From Massilia aurea (lineage in GTDB: Bacteria; Pseudomonadota; Gammaproteobacteria; Burkholderiales; Burkholderiaceae_D): a DNA stretch of 64,000 nucleotides. Location of the stretch: positions 992,001 to 1,056,000 of the forward strand of contig NZ_JANUGZ010000001.1 in NCBI RefSeq assembly GCF_024753205.1, given 5' to 3'. The position numbers and the translations under genes were made by a program. Under the pieces are notes generated by a model. That model did no database searches. It was not told where the DNA came from and saw only the letters and a program-made list of their open reading frames with translations. The stretch's first letter is position 1, and each line of letters opens with the position of its first letter. Positions 36,901 through 45,265 of this stretch are shown here, piece after piece.

Positions 36901-36930
36901 GGCTGCTCCTGGCCGAAAGCACAAGTTCCC
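36901..36930. repeat. Dispersed intergenic repeat, copy 6
   Basis: CTGCTCCTGGCCGAAAGC followed by ACAAGTTC is nearly the same as the copy at 33681-33710. The rest of the spacer to 37064 has no gene I can support. Confidence 0.55.
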
Positions 36931-37064
36931 GGGAGCATGTCCGTCTCGGCCTCTTGTGTCAAACATGATCATTTGGTGCCGAGCTTTATTATTTTCTGTC
37001 CCACTTTATTGTTCGTCCGCATCAGCTGCAGGCTGCCACATGTTGCGGCCTGGAGCCTGCGATA

Positions 37065-37523
37065 ATGACGTCTTTGAATCACCGACCCGACAACGACATC
37101 ATGCAAGCCAAAGCCCATTACCTGCAACTACGGCCCCACGACGCCCTGCCCGACCTGACTGCCCTGGCGCCATTCATGGCCATCGTCGTCATCGATGACG
37201 ACAGCGACGAAATGTGGCGCTGGGACGTGGCGCGCTGGCTGGTCGCATCCGGCTGCCGCAGCATGCTGGCTTGGGGCAAGGAGTGCGAGAGCTGGCACGA
37301 CGCCGTCGAGGATGCCGCGCTCGAAGCCTTCGACTACGACGACATTCCTCCCGAGCAGATCGTGACGGTGTCGCAGCACGCCGACGAAGACCTCGACGAG
37401 GTATTCTGGTTTGCGCGCCACCGCGCCAGCCACCCGGCGCTGCGCCTGAACACGGCAGTCATCCTGCACGTGGCCCTGCGCGGGCGCCCGGACGAACTGC
37501 TGGCGCAACTGGCCGAGGCCTGA
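37065..37523 (+). CDS. Conserved hypothetical protein (acidic, 152 aa)
   Basis: A 152-residue soluble protein with 'FMAIVVIDDDSDEMWRWDVA', 'WLVASGCRSMLAWGKECESW' and 'DDIPPEQIVTVSQHADEDL', a mixed alpha/beta layout. I have seen similar uncharacterised proteins but cannot assign a function. The start at 37065 has GGAG nine bases upstream; the ATG at 37101 (MQAKAHYLQL) is an alternative. It is the first gene to the right of the repeat-rich segment, and GC is high again from here on. Confidence 0.75.
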   Translation: MTSLNHRPDNDIMQAKAHYLQLRPHDALPDLTALAPFMAIVVIDDDSDEMWRWDVARWLVASGCRSMLAWGKECESWHDAVEDAALEAFDYDDIPPEQIVTVSQHADEDLDEVFWFARHRASHPALRLNTAVILHVALRGRPDELLAQLAEA

Positions 37524-37543
37524 GCGCCCCGGCAGTTGCCCCT

Positions 37544-37963
37544 TTACAGACGGGCCAGCGTGGCCGGGTCGGCCTGGCCATCGAAGTATTTGTCGATGCA
37601 GGCCTGGAACACGGCTTCATCTGGCGCCACGTCGGCGAACAGCGTCATCGACGAGTGGAATTTCAGCTCGTCCGGATGGCTGAAGATGGCGCCGGCCGAT
37701 TCGCCGTCGAGCGCGGCGACGATGCCGGCGCACTCGCGCAGGCGCTTTCCCAGCACCGGATGCGCGAGATACGCGGCCGCTTCGTCGGCGGACGCAATGG
37801 CATAGCGCTGCGCCATGGCGCTCGTGCCCAGGCCGGCGATCTGCGGAAACACGAACCACATCCAGTGCGTGCGCTTGTGCCCGGCGCGCAGCTCGGTCAA
37901 CACCGCGGCATATACCGGATCCTGCGCCTGCACAAAACGGTCGAGATCAAATTGATTGTTCAT
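37544..37963 (-). CDS. DUF1810 family protein
   Basis: A 139-residue soluble helical protein. FDLDRFVQAQDPVYAAVLTELRAG, RTHWMWFVFPQIAGLG and AQRYAIASADEAAAYLAHP are the conserved DUF1810 segments. The function is unknown; members are small cytoplasmic proteins. The start MNNQFDLDRF matches the family, and a longer in-frame extension is not conserved in character. It is convergent with the gene at 37065. Confidence 0.88.
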   Translation of the reverse strand: MNNQFDLDRFVQAQDPVYAAVLTELRAGHKRTHWMWFVFPQIAGLGTSAMAQRYAIASADEAAAYLAHPVLGKRLRECAGIVAALDGESAGAIFSHPDELKFHSSMTLFADVAPDEAVFQACIDKYFDGQADPATLARL

Positions 37964-38024
37964 GGTGGCCTCCCTTGTCATCGAAATGCTACAACGTCGC
38001 CGTTGTTTGCTAAAGTGCCGCACA

Positions 38025-38252
38025 ATGAATGCTGACCATTTAGCCCTCCTGTTGGTTCGGGAAATGCCTTACGGTAAATACAAAGGCCGCAAGATTGCCG
38101 ATATCCCTGGTCATTATCTCGGCTGGCTCGCGCGCGAGGGTTTCCCGCGGGGCGAACTGGGCCAGCTGCTGGCCCTGATGTACGAACTCGATCACAACGA
38201 TTTGCGCGGCTTGCTCGATCCGCTGCGCGGCCCGCCCAACCGGCGCGGGTAA
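38025..38252 (+). CDS. DUF3820 family protein
   Basis: A 75-residue protein. MPYGKYKGRKIADIPGHYLGWLAREGF is the full DUF3820 signature, a small domain also found at exonuclease ends and as stand-alone proteins such as the quorum-sensing-linked YpeB-like family. It is probably nucleic-acid related, but untested. It is divergent from the DUF1810 gene, with the two starts 62 bases apart. Confidence 0.85.
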   Translation: MNADHLALLLVREMPYGKYKGRKIADIPGHYLGWLAREGFPRGELGQLLALMYELDHNDLRGLLDPLRGPPNRRG

Positions 38253-38274
38253 TTGATACTTTGTGGCAATTTAC

Positions 38275-38305
38275 GTGACATACCGGGCAGGCACATCGGT
38301 ATAAT
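38275..38305 (+). promoter_or_regulatory. Sigma-70-type promoter for the receiver protein gene
   Basis: GTGACA (38275-38280) and TATAAT (38300-38305), separated by 19 bases, lie 25 bases before the ATG at 38330. The -10 is perfect and the -35 matches five of six positions; the spacing is slightly long. Confidence 0.45.
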
Positions 38306-38329
38306 CGGACATTCACTGACGAGTTCATC

Positions 38330-38728
38330 ATGCCGAACGAACAAGCATCATCGCCACTGGTTCTGGTTGTCGAAGACGATGACCACATCGCCCAGGTACT
38401 GCGCTTCATGCTCGAGCGCCAGGGCTACCGCGTCACCCACCTGGCCGACGGCCGCGCCGCGAGCGCGCACATTGCGGCCGCCGAGGCGCCGGCCCTGATC
38501 CTGATGGATGTGATGCTGCCCTACCTGGACGGCTTCGAGCTGGTCGCGCTGGTGCGCGCACGGCCCGACTGGAACGCGGTGCCGATCCTGATGCTCACCG
38601 CAAAAAATACCGAACGCGATACGGTGCGCGCACTCGACGCCGGCGCCAACGATTTCGTCAGCAAGCCGTTCGAGCCCAATGCCCTGCTGGCACGCGTGCG
38701 CCGCCTGATCCAGGTCCAGAGCGCCTGA
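38330..38728 (+). CDS. Single-domain response regulator (CheY-like receiver)
   Basis: A 132-residue receiver domain without output. EDDD (15-18) forms the acidic pocket, Asp60 in LILMDVMLPYLDGFE is the phospho-acceptor, and the Thr/Lys switch residues are in LMLTAKNTERDT and FVSKPFEPNALLARV. It should act by protein contact or as a phosphate relay, possibly with one of the orphan kinases in the window. The kinase at 40490-42781 is the nearest candidate, separated by one gene. Confidence 0.92.
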   Translation: MPNEQASSPLVLVVEDDDHIAQVLRFMLERQGYRVTHLADGRAASAHIAAAEAPALILMDVMLPYLDGFELVALVRARPDWNAVPILMLTAKNTERDTVRALDAGANDFVSKPFEPNALLARVRRLIQVQSA

Positions 38729-38731
38729 CGG

Positions 38732-38758
38732 GCCCGAACCGTACGCGCCGATTCGGGC
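38732..38758 (+). terminator. Hairpin after the receiver gene
   Basis: A seven-base inverted repeat (GCCCGAA / TTCGGGC) with a 13-base loop starts four bases after the stop. The T-rich tail is weak (TCTTGACTT), so termination may be partial. Confidence 0.4.
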
Positions 38759-38778
38759 TCTTGACTTAAAATTAAGTC

Positions 38779-40482
38779 ATGTCCCGTTCGCTCCCACTCC
38801 TGTTTGTTTTCTCGCTGTCGATCACGCCTGCGTTTGCTGCCAGCCTGCAGCTATGCCCGGGCCCGCTGGTCGTCTCCCCCGGCGCCGTTACGGCGCAGAC
38901 CACCGCGCCTGACGGCACCATCCTGCACGCCATCGTCACCGAAGAACCCGGCAAGCAGCAGGCACATTGCCGCGTGCTGCCACTGCCGACGGCCGTCATG
39001 GGTGTGCAGGCGCTGCATTTTCTGCCGCCGGACGCCAGCCCCGGCAAGACCATTCTGCTGCGCGGGATCGAGGCCGACAAGGGCAAATCGTTCAGCGTCA
39101 GCGAACACACGCTGGTGAGTGACCAGCCGGCCCCACGCCCCCAGACGCCGATGCCGTTCGGCGCCAGCCTGCTGGGCGCGATGCAGACCCGCACCCATGG
39201 CGATACGGCGCGCATCAGCGCCGACGTCAAGGACGGTCGGCTGTACCTGACGTGCCGCGCCGGCGCCAAACCAGCCAGTGTCACGCTGCTGGGGCCGTGG
39301 TTCATGCCGCGCGCACGCGCCGTCATGCAGGCCGCGTTTTCCGGCGAAGGCCGCTTTGCGCTGCAGCTGGCCAGCGGCGCGCCGGGCAAGCAGGACCAGA
39401 CTTTTGACCTGGGCAGCCTGGACGCCGGCCAACCGGTGCAGACGGCGCGCTTCGACCTGCCCGAAAAACTCGACCGTGCCAATTGGCGCGCGCTGTCGCT
39501 GACGTGTCCGCAAGGCGCCGCGAAACTCACGCTCGCCGCGCTGACCCTCCAGCCTGCCGGTGACGCCGATGCGGCCGCGGCATCACGTGCGACCTGGACC
39601 TGGAGTCCGAACGAATGGCGCGAACGCGGCGCAGCGCTGCTGGACTGGGCGGCCGAGCAAAAGATGGGCGCGGTCTTCATTACGGTCCCGCTGCGCGATG
39701 GCAGTGTCGACGATGCGGCGCAGCTGGGCGCCTTCGTTCGTCAGGCCGGCAGCCGCGGCATCGCCGTCAGCGCCATGGAAGGCGCGCCCGAGATGGTGCT
39801 GCCTGCGTCCCAGGACGCGGCCATTGCACGCATGCGTGCCTACGCCGCCTACAACGCATCTGCCGCCGAGGGCGCGCGCCTGAAAGGTGTCCAGTACCAC
39901 ATCGAACCGTATCTGGTCCCGGCCCACGTGCTGCCGCAGTCGCAGCGCGACCGCCGTTACCTCGAACTGGCAGCGAAACTGCGCCAGGCGGCCGGTCCGC
40001 TGACGCTGGACTTCGTCGTGCCCCACTGGTGGGCCGACAAAAGCGCGCTGCTGGCCGGACTGGCAAAGCACGCCGACATCCTGACGGTCAAGAGCCCGCG
40101 CACCGATCCGGCGCAGATCTACCGCCTGGCCGTGCCGTTCCTCGACTGGGGCGTCGAGCATGGCAAGACCGTGCGCGTGGCGCTCGATGCAGGCCCGATC
40201 GGCGCCGGTGTCCAGCGCCGCTACGAGCGTCGTCCACCCGGCGCGCGCGGCGACCTGCTCGTGTTCACACTGGGTGGCCAGAAGATCCTGCTGCTGCAGC
40301 AGGTGCCGGCGGCGCACGACAAGGCGCAGGCCTACGCGCTGGCCGCCAGCCAGGAGATCGACGCGGCCGACGCCAGCTTCCATTCGGACAAGGGCGCGCT
40401 GATGCGGCTGTTGCCGCAGCTCGAACGCACGTTCGGTGCCTGGGAAAGTTTTGGCGGTATGGCCTTGCACGACTTGCGCTAG
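38779..40482 (+). CDS. Secreted protein of unknown function, possible TIM-barrel domain
   Basis: A 567-residue exported protein with a signal peptide (cleavage after AFA, residue 20). The N-terminal half is beta-rich. The C-terminal half (about 270-540) alternates strands and helices like a TIM barrel: MGAVFITVPL, GIAVSAMEGAPEMV, GVQYHIEPYLVP, TLDFVVPHWW, DILTVKSPRT, TVRVALDAGP. The acidic residues after several strands resemble a glycoside hydrolase-like active site. I do not recognise a characterised family. It has no membrane anchor and is convergent, with a seven-base gap, with a Cache sensor kinase. Confidence 0.75.
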   Translation: MSRSLPLLFVFSLSITPAFAASLQLCPGPLVVSPGAVTAQTTAPDGTILHAIVTEEPGKQQAHCRVLPLPTAVMGVQALHFLPPDASPGKTILLRGIEADKGKSFSVSEHTLVSDQPAPRPQTPMPFGASLLGAMQTRTHGDTARISADVKDGRLYLTCRAGAKPASVTLLGPWFMPRARAVMQAAFSGEGRFALQLASGAPGKQDQTFDLGSLDAGQPVQTARFDLPEKLDRANWRALSLTCPQGAAKLTLAALTLQPAGDADAAAASRATWTWSPNEWRERGAALLDWAAEQKMGAVFITVPLRDGSVDDAAQLGAFVRQAGSRGIAVSAMEGAPEMVLPASQDAAIARMRAYAAYNASAAEGARLKGVQYHIEPYLVPAHVLPQSQRDRRYLELAAKLRQAAGPLTLDFVVPHWWADKSALLAGLAKHADILTVKSPRTDPAQIYRLAVPFLDWGVEHGKTVRVALDAGPIGAGVQRRYERRPPGARGDLLVFTLGGQKILLLQQVPAAHDKAQAYALAASQEIDAADASFHSDKGALMRLLPQLERTFGAWESFGGMALHDLR

Positions 40483-40489
40483 GCCACCG

Positions 40490-42781
40490 TTACGCCAGTG
40501 GCAGCTCTACGGTAAATCGCGTCCCTGCGCCGGCGCGGGTTTCGAATCCGATCGACCCGCCGTGCTCTTCGACGATCGCCTTGCTGATGGAGAGGCCCAG
40601 GCCTGAGCCGCTGCGCTGGCGCGAGTCGGCGGCGTCGGCTTGCGCGAAGCGTTCGAACACGCGGCTCTGGAAGGCTGGCGGAATGCCGGGTCCTTCGTCG
40701 GTCACGCTCAGGCGCGCCCAGCCCGGGCGCTGTGCCAGGCCCAGAATGACGTCCTTGCCAGCCGGCGTGAACTTGATCGCGTTCGAAACCAGGTTGGTCA
40801 GCACCTGCACCATGCGGTCGTGGTCGATCTCGGCCTGGACCCATTCGGCGCCCGGCGGCATGTCGAGGCGCAGCGTGACGCCCGCCTGGCGCGCCTGGCC
40901 CTCCATCGCATCGGCCACGTGATGCATCAGCGGCGCCAGCAACTGGGCGGTGCGCTGGTATTCCATATGGCCAGCTTCGATCTTCTGGATGTCGAGCAGG
41001 TCGCTCACCATCCGCATCAGGCGATCGCAGCTCTGGCTGGCAATCGCGATCAGCCGCGCCGCATCGGGTGGCAGGTTGCCGGCCATCCCGCCGTCGAGCA
41101 TCGACAACGACGCGTGGATCGACGTCAGCGGCGTGCGCAGCTCGTGCGAGACGGTCGAGACGAATTCGTTCTTCATGCGCTCGACCTTCTTGCGCTCGGA
41201 AATATCGTGCAGGAAGATCGAGAAGAACGCATCCTCGCCCTCGCCGGCCAGCGTTACCGTGCTCTCGACCGTGAACTCGAAGCCCTGGCGGTTGATGACG
41301 GTGCGCTCCATGCGGCGCGCAAGCATGAACTGGCCGTTGTGGCGGAACGACTGCAAGGCCTTGCCGATGCTGTCGCGGTAGCGTTCGGGCAGGATCATTT
41401 CTGCCAGCGGCCAGCCCACGGCCTCGTGCCGGGTCCAGCCGAACATGCGCTCGGCGGCCGGGTTCCAGTCCACGATCATGCCGCGCAGGTCGACTGCAAT
41501 GAATGCATCCTGCGCCGCCTCGACGATGGCGATGATGCGGCCCTCACTGGCGCGCACTGCGACCAGCGCACGTTCCAGTTCGCGGGTGCGGCGGTCGACC
41601 CGCTGTTCCAGCGTATCGTTCAGGGTCTGCAGATCGGCGCGGCGCTGCACCAGCGCCGTCACCAGCGCATTGAGCGCACCGGACAACTGATGGACTTCGG
41701 TATAGCTGCTTCCGGCCGGCACCAGCTCATGCGTGTCGCCGCGGCGCAGACCATCGGCCGAATGGGCCAGCGCCGCGAGCGGGCGCGTGATGCGGCGCGC
41801 CAGCAGCCAGCCGCCCAGCGAGAACAGCAGCGCCAGCACGCCGCCGCTCCACAGGGCGCGCGAGCGTAATTGCCGTACCGGCGCGTAGGCGTCCTCGAGA
41901 TCCTGGCGCACCAGCACGTGCCAGCCCAGGCCAGGGTAGTCGCCCACGGCCTTGGTCGACGCGTAGCCGACCAGATAATCATGCCCGTCCGGCCAGTGCT
42001 CGACCGCATACCCGGTGCGCCCTTCGCGCGCCGAGCTCAAGCTGCCCAGTTTGATGGTCGTGTCGAGCAGGTCTTGCGGCCCGAGCAGCACCACGCCTTC
42101 GGCACTGACGATCAGTGCCTGCACCTTGTTGCGGGTCTGAACCGGCGCAATGATCGAGCGCTCGACCTCGCGCGCCCATTCCCACGACAGGTGTGTGCCC
42201 ATCACGCCGGCCGGCTGCCCGTTGGCATCCAGGTAGGGAAAGGCAACGTCGACAAACCGGCGCGGCTCGCCTTTTTGCACCGGCAGCAGCTTGGCCAGCA
42301 GCACCGCCTCGTGCACGTCGCCCACATGTTTACCTGCCAGGGCATTGCTGAACCAGGGCCGCTTGGCGACGTTCTTGCCTTCGAGCAGCCCGCGCGCCTC
42401 GACCAGCACCGTGCCGTCCATGGCGGCCAAGCCGATCCATTCGTAATAACCGTAGGTGGACTGCATGTCGGCCAGGATGCGGCGCCGTTCGGTCTGGCTC
42501 GCCGCGGGGGAAATCAGGTCGTTGCGGCGCGCCATCAGGCGCACTTCGCGAAACCGTTCATACATGCCGCGATCGAGCTTGTCGGCGGTCTGCATTGCCA
42601 TCTCACCCAGCCCCCCGCCGATACTGGTCTTGACCTGCGCCGTCGCGGAACGTTCGACCACTTCGACGAGCAGCAGCGTGAGGATGCCGCTCATCAGCGT
42701 AAACGCGAGAGCAAGCCGTGCGCCCAAGCCGCGCGGGATCAGGCGATGCCAGAAGGATTCGGAATTCTGCATGGAAGACAT
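40490..42781 (-). CDS. Membrane sensor histidine kinase (Cache-HAMP-PAS-HisKA-HATPase)
   Basis: A 763-residue kinase. Two membrane helices (about 22-42 and 308-328) flank a periplasmic double-Cache domain (YYEWIGLAAMDGTVLVEARGLLEGKNVAKRPWF...), which usually binds small ligands such as amino acids or organic acids. A HAMP domain, a coiled coil, a PAS domain (about 420-540), HisKA with FVSTVSHELRTPLTSIH and HATPase (NLVSNAIKFTPAG, DEGPGIP, GSGLGLSISK) follow. There is no receiver domain, so it may use the single receiver at 38330 or another regulator. An ATG three codons downstream is an alternative start. Confidence 0.93.
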   Translation of the reverse strand: MSSMQNSESFWHRLIPRGLGARLALAFTLMSGILTLLLVEVVERSATAQVKTSIGGGLGEMAMQTADKLDRGMYERFREVRLMARRNDLISPAASQTERRRILADMQSTYGYYEWIGLAAMDGTVLVEARGLLEGKNVAKRPWFSNALAGKHVGDVHEAVLLAKLLPVQKGEPRRFVDVAFPYLDANGQPAGVMGTHLSWEWAREVERSIIAPVQTRNKVQALIVSAEGVVLLGPQDLLDTTIKLGSLSSAREGRTGYAVEHWPDGHDYLVGYASTKAVGDYPGLGWHVLVRQDLEDAYAPVRQLRSRALWSGGVLALLFSLGGWLLARRITRPLAALAHSADGLRRGDTHELVPAGSSYTEVHQLSGALNALVTALVQRRADLQTLNDTLEQRVDRRTRELERALVAVRASEGRIIAIVEAAQDAFIAVDLRGMIVDWNPAAERMFGWTRHEAVGWPLAEMILPERYRDSIGKALQSFRHNGQFMLARRMERTVINRQGFEFTVESTVTLAGEGEDAFFSIFLHDISERKKVERMKNEFVSTVSHELRTPLTSIHASLSMLDGGMAGNLPPDAARLIAIASQSCDRLMRMVSDLLDIQKIEAGHMEYQRTAQLLAPLMHHVADAMEGQARQAGVTLRLDMPPGAEWVQAEIDHDRMVQVLTNLVSNAIKFTPAGKDVILGLAQRPGWARLSVTDEGPGIPPAFQSRVFERFAQADAADSRQRSGSGLGLSISKAIVEEHGGSIGFETRAGAGTRFTVELPLA

Positions 42782-42856
42782 GAGTGTGTCGATTCTTCGA
42801 GCGTAGCATGCAGATGATGACCTAGGGCAATACTACACTTGGTAATCTACCGAGAG

Positions 42857-42877
42857 TTACACGAAAATCCCGTGTAA
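42857..42877. repeat. Short inverted repeat between the kinase and ribA
   Basis: TTACACG / CGTGTAA (seven-base arms, seven-base spacer) lies in the 255-base divergent spacer. It could be an operator half-site pair or a weak hairpin. No further evidence supports either role. Confidence 0.35.
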
Positions 42878-43036
42878 TTACCCAATCTGCCTAAATGTGT
42901 TGCAAGGCCGCCTTGTCAGTCTGTACCCACAGGCCGCGGTACTGCGGCCGCCGCCGGGGTGATTCCGCACGGCCACGCCCGATTTCCGATAAACTTGCGC
43001 CTTACAAGTCTATCGTCATCGATTGGAAACACCGTC

Positions 43037-43720
43037 ATGCAAGCCGCCGCCATTCCCGCCAACGTCCCGCCCGCCCTGCTCGACTACGCCACCTCGTGTG
43101 CGCTGCCGACGCCGTGGGCCGAGTTCACGCTGCACGCCTGGGTCGAGGCAGCCACCGGCAAGGAACACCTCGCGATGGCACTGGGTGACCTGGGCAACGG
43201 CGAGCCGGTGCTGGCACGCGTCCATTCCGAATGCCTTACCGGTGACGTGATGTTCTCACAGCGCTGCGATTGCGGCGCACAACTGGAAGGCGCGCTGCGC
43301 CGCATCGCCGAAGAAGGCCGCGGCATCGTGCTGTACCTGCGCCAGGAAGGCCGCGGCATTGGCCTGCTCAACAAGATCCGCGCCTACCGTCTGCAGGAAG
43401 CCGGCGCCGACACGGTGGAAGCCAATCTGCAACTCGGTTTTCACGCCGACGCCCGCAACTATGAACTGTGCCGGCCGATGCTGGCGCAGTTCGGCATCAA
43501 GGCGGTGCGCCTGATGACCAATAACCCGCGCAAGATCGACGCCCTCACCCGCCTGGGGATCACGGTCACCGAGCGCGTGCCGCTGCTGGTGAACCGCAAT
43601 GCGCACAACAACAGCTACCTCAATACCAAGCAGGCCAAGCTGGGCCACATGATGGCGCCCTTGACCTCGCTCGAGCAGGGCGAGCCGGTCGCCCCGGCCA
43701 CGCCTGCGTCGGTTGCTTGA
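43037..43720 (+). CDS. ribA: GTP cyclohydrolase II
   Basis: A 227-residue enzyme of the first riboflavin step, converting GTP to the diaminopyrimidine with release of formate. Zinc ligands Cys66, Cys77 and Cys79 ([16 protein letters not shown]), the [17 protein letters not shown] loop with the catalytic Tyr/Arg region, and [11 protein letters not shown] near the substrate site are all intact. It is stand-alone, not fused to RibB. The start MQAAAIPAN is the first sensible ATG; I see no FMN riboswitch upstream. Confidence 0.95.
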   Translation: MQAAAIPANVPPALLDYATSCALPTPWAEFTLHAWVEAATGKEHLAMALGDLGNGEPVLARVHSECLTGDVMFSQRCDCGAQLEGALRRIAEEGRGIVLYLRQEGRGIGLLNKIRAYRLQEAGADTVEANLQLGFHADARNYELCRPMLAQFGIKAVRLMTNNPRKIDALTRLGITVTERVPLLVNRNAHNNSYLNTKQAKLGHMMAPLTSLEQGEPVAPATPASVA

Positions 43721-43798
43721 GCGCCGATGCGCTAACGCGCGCAGCGCTGGCCGCCCCGATGGCAAGATAGCGCTTTCCATCAGCTTCCTGGCAACTGC

Positions 43799-45265
43799 AT
43801 GAACCGGACCGTCGTGGCACGCCTGGCCGCACTCCTGACCACCTGCCTGGCGCTTGGCGCGGGACTGGATCTCGTCACGCGACCAGCGATGGCGCAGACG
43901 GGCGCTGGCGCCGTCGCGCGCGCCGGGCTGGCTGCACCGGCGGGCGCCCCCGTCGCCGCGCCAGTGCCGCAGATCGCCGTCGACACGCCGCCGGCCGCTA
44001 CGCCGACCGAGCTGATCGCGGGTGAGGCCGACACGCAGGACGCCCTGCCCCAGCCTTCGTCGGCCGCGCAGGACCTGTACGAATCGGCGCGCAGCGACCT
44101 GCTGCAGATCCGCATGCTGCTCAAGAACGGCCGCACCCAGTCCACGGTCGGCTCGGGCTTTTTGGTCGGCACCAGTAATCTCGCGCTGACCAATTACCAC
44201 GTGGTCTCGCAAATGGCGCTCGACCCGGCCATCTACACGGCCGAATATATCGACACCGACGGCAATACCGGCCCGGTCGAACTGCTGGCGGTCGACGTGC
44301 TGCACGATCTGGCCGTGGTGCGCATCAACCGCAATGGCAGCGGCTTTTTCAAGGTGCCCGAGCAAAAAGTGAAACTGCGCCAGGGCCAGCCCCTGTACTC
44401 GCTGGGCAATCCGCTCGATCTGGGCTTTGCAATTTCCGAAGGCGCCTACAACGGCGTGCTTACGCGCAGCTTCTATGACCGCCTGATCTTCAGTGGCCCG
44501 ATCAATTCGGGCATGAGCGGTGGCCCAAGCGTGACCGCCAGCGGCACCGTGGCCGGCATCAACGTTTCGCGCCGGCGCGACGGCGAATCGGTCAGCTTCC
44601 TGGTGCCTGTGATGTACGCGCAGGAGCTGCTGCGCAAGGTGGCGCAGCAAGCCGCGCCGCCGCTTGACTTCAATCCGCTGATCGGCAAGCAGCTGCTGGC
44701 GCACCAGGCCGGCATGGTCGACCGGCTGCTCGAAGAACCGCTGACGCTCAAGGGTATGGGGCCGTACCTGGTGCCGGTGCGCGAGTCCGGCCAGGTGCGC
44801 TGCTGGGGGCGCTCCAATGCGCGGGGCGCCGCCTACGCGGTCGACGCCATGAGCTGCGTGATGCAGTCGGCGGTGTTCGTCTCGGACGTCCAGCAGACCG
44901 GTAACGTCTCGATGACCCACCGCTACATCCGCTCGGGGACGATGGACCCGATGCGGTTTGCGGCGCTGGCCACCGACATCTTCCAGGTCGATAATCTAGG
45001 GAGCACGGGCGATCCGCGCCTGACCAAGCCATTTTGCACCGAGCGCTTCGTGCACACGCGCACGCTGCCGCTGCGCGCCGTGACCTGCGTGCGCGCCTAC
45101 CGCAAGTTCGAAGGGCTGTACAACTTCACGCTGCTCACGGCCAGCACCGACGCCTCGCAGGCCAGCCTGCAAAGCCGGCTCGATGTGTCGGGCGTGTCGT
45201 ACGAAAACGGGATGCGAGTCACGCGCGCCTATCTTGGCGCCTTCGGACGCCCGGTGCGCAAATGA
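43799..45265 (+). CDS. Exported trypsin-like serine protease
   Basis: A 488-residue periplasmic protein. A signal peptide (about 1-32) is followed by a long Ala/Pro-rich stretch and a DegP-like protease domain. The triad is intact: His134 in LTNYHVV, Asp170 in LHDLAVVRI and Ser240 in NSGMSGGPS. No PDZ domain follows. Instead there is a C-terminal region of about 190 residues with several cysteines (RCWG, MSCVM, PFCTERF, VTCVRAY) that I do not recognise. The stop overlaps the ATG of the FHA gene, so the two products probably work together. Confidence 0.85.
   Translation: MNRTVVARLAALLTTCLALGAGLDLVTRPAMAQTGAGAVARAGLAAPAGAPVAAPVPQIAVDTPPAATPTELIAGEADTQDALPQPSSAAQDLYESARSDLLQIRMLLKNGRTQSTVGSGFLVGTSNLALTNYHVVSQMALDPAIYTAEYIDTDGNTGPVELLAVDVLHDLAVVRINRNGSGFFKVPEQKVKLRQGQPLYSLGNPLDLGFAISEGAYNGVLTRSFYDRLIFSGPINSGMSGGPSVTASGTVAGINVSRRRDGESVSFLVPVMYAQELLRKVAQQAAPPLDFNPLIGKQLLAHQAGMVDRLLEEPLTLKGMGPYLVPVRESGQVRCWGRSNARGAAYAVDAMSCVMQSAVFVSDVQQTGNVSMTHRYIRSGTMDPMRFAALATDIFQVDNLGSTGDPRLTKPFCTERFVHTRTLPLRAVTCVRAYRKFEGLYNFTLLTASTDASQASLQSRLDVSGVSYENGMRVTRAYLGAFGRPVRK

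Noticed and set aside
42782..43036. An FMN riboswitch in front of ribA
   Set aside because: The conserved RFN element core (AGGGNC...GAAAG-type segments) is not seen; only a short TTACACG/CGTGTAA repeat is present.
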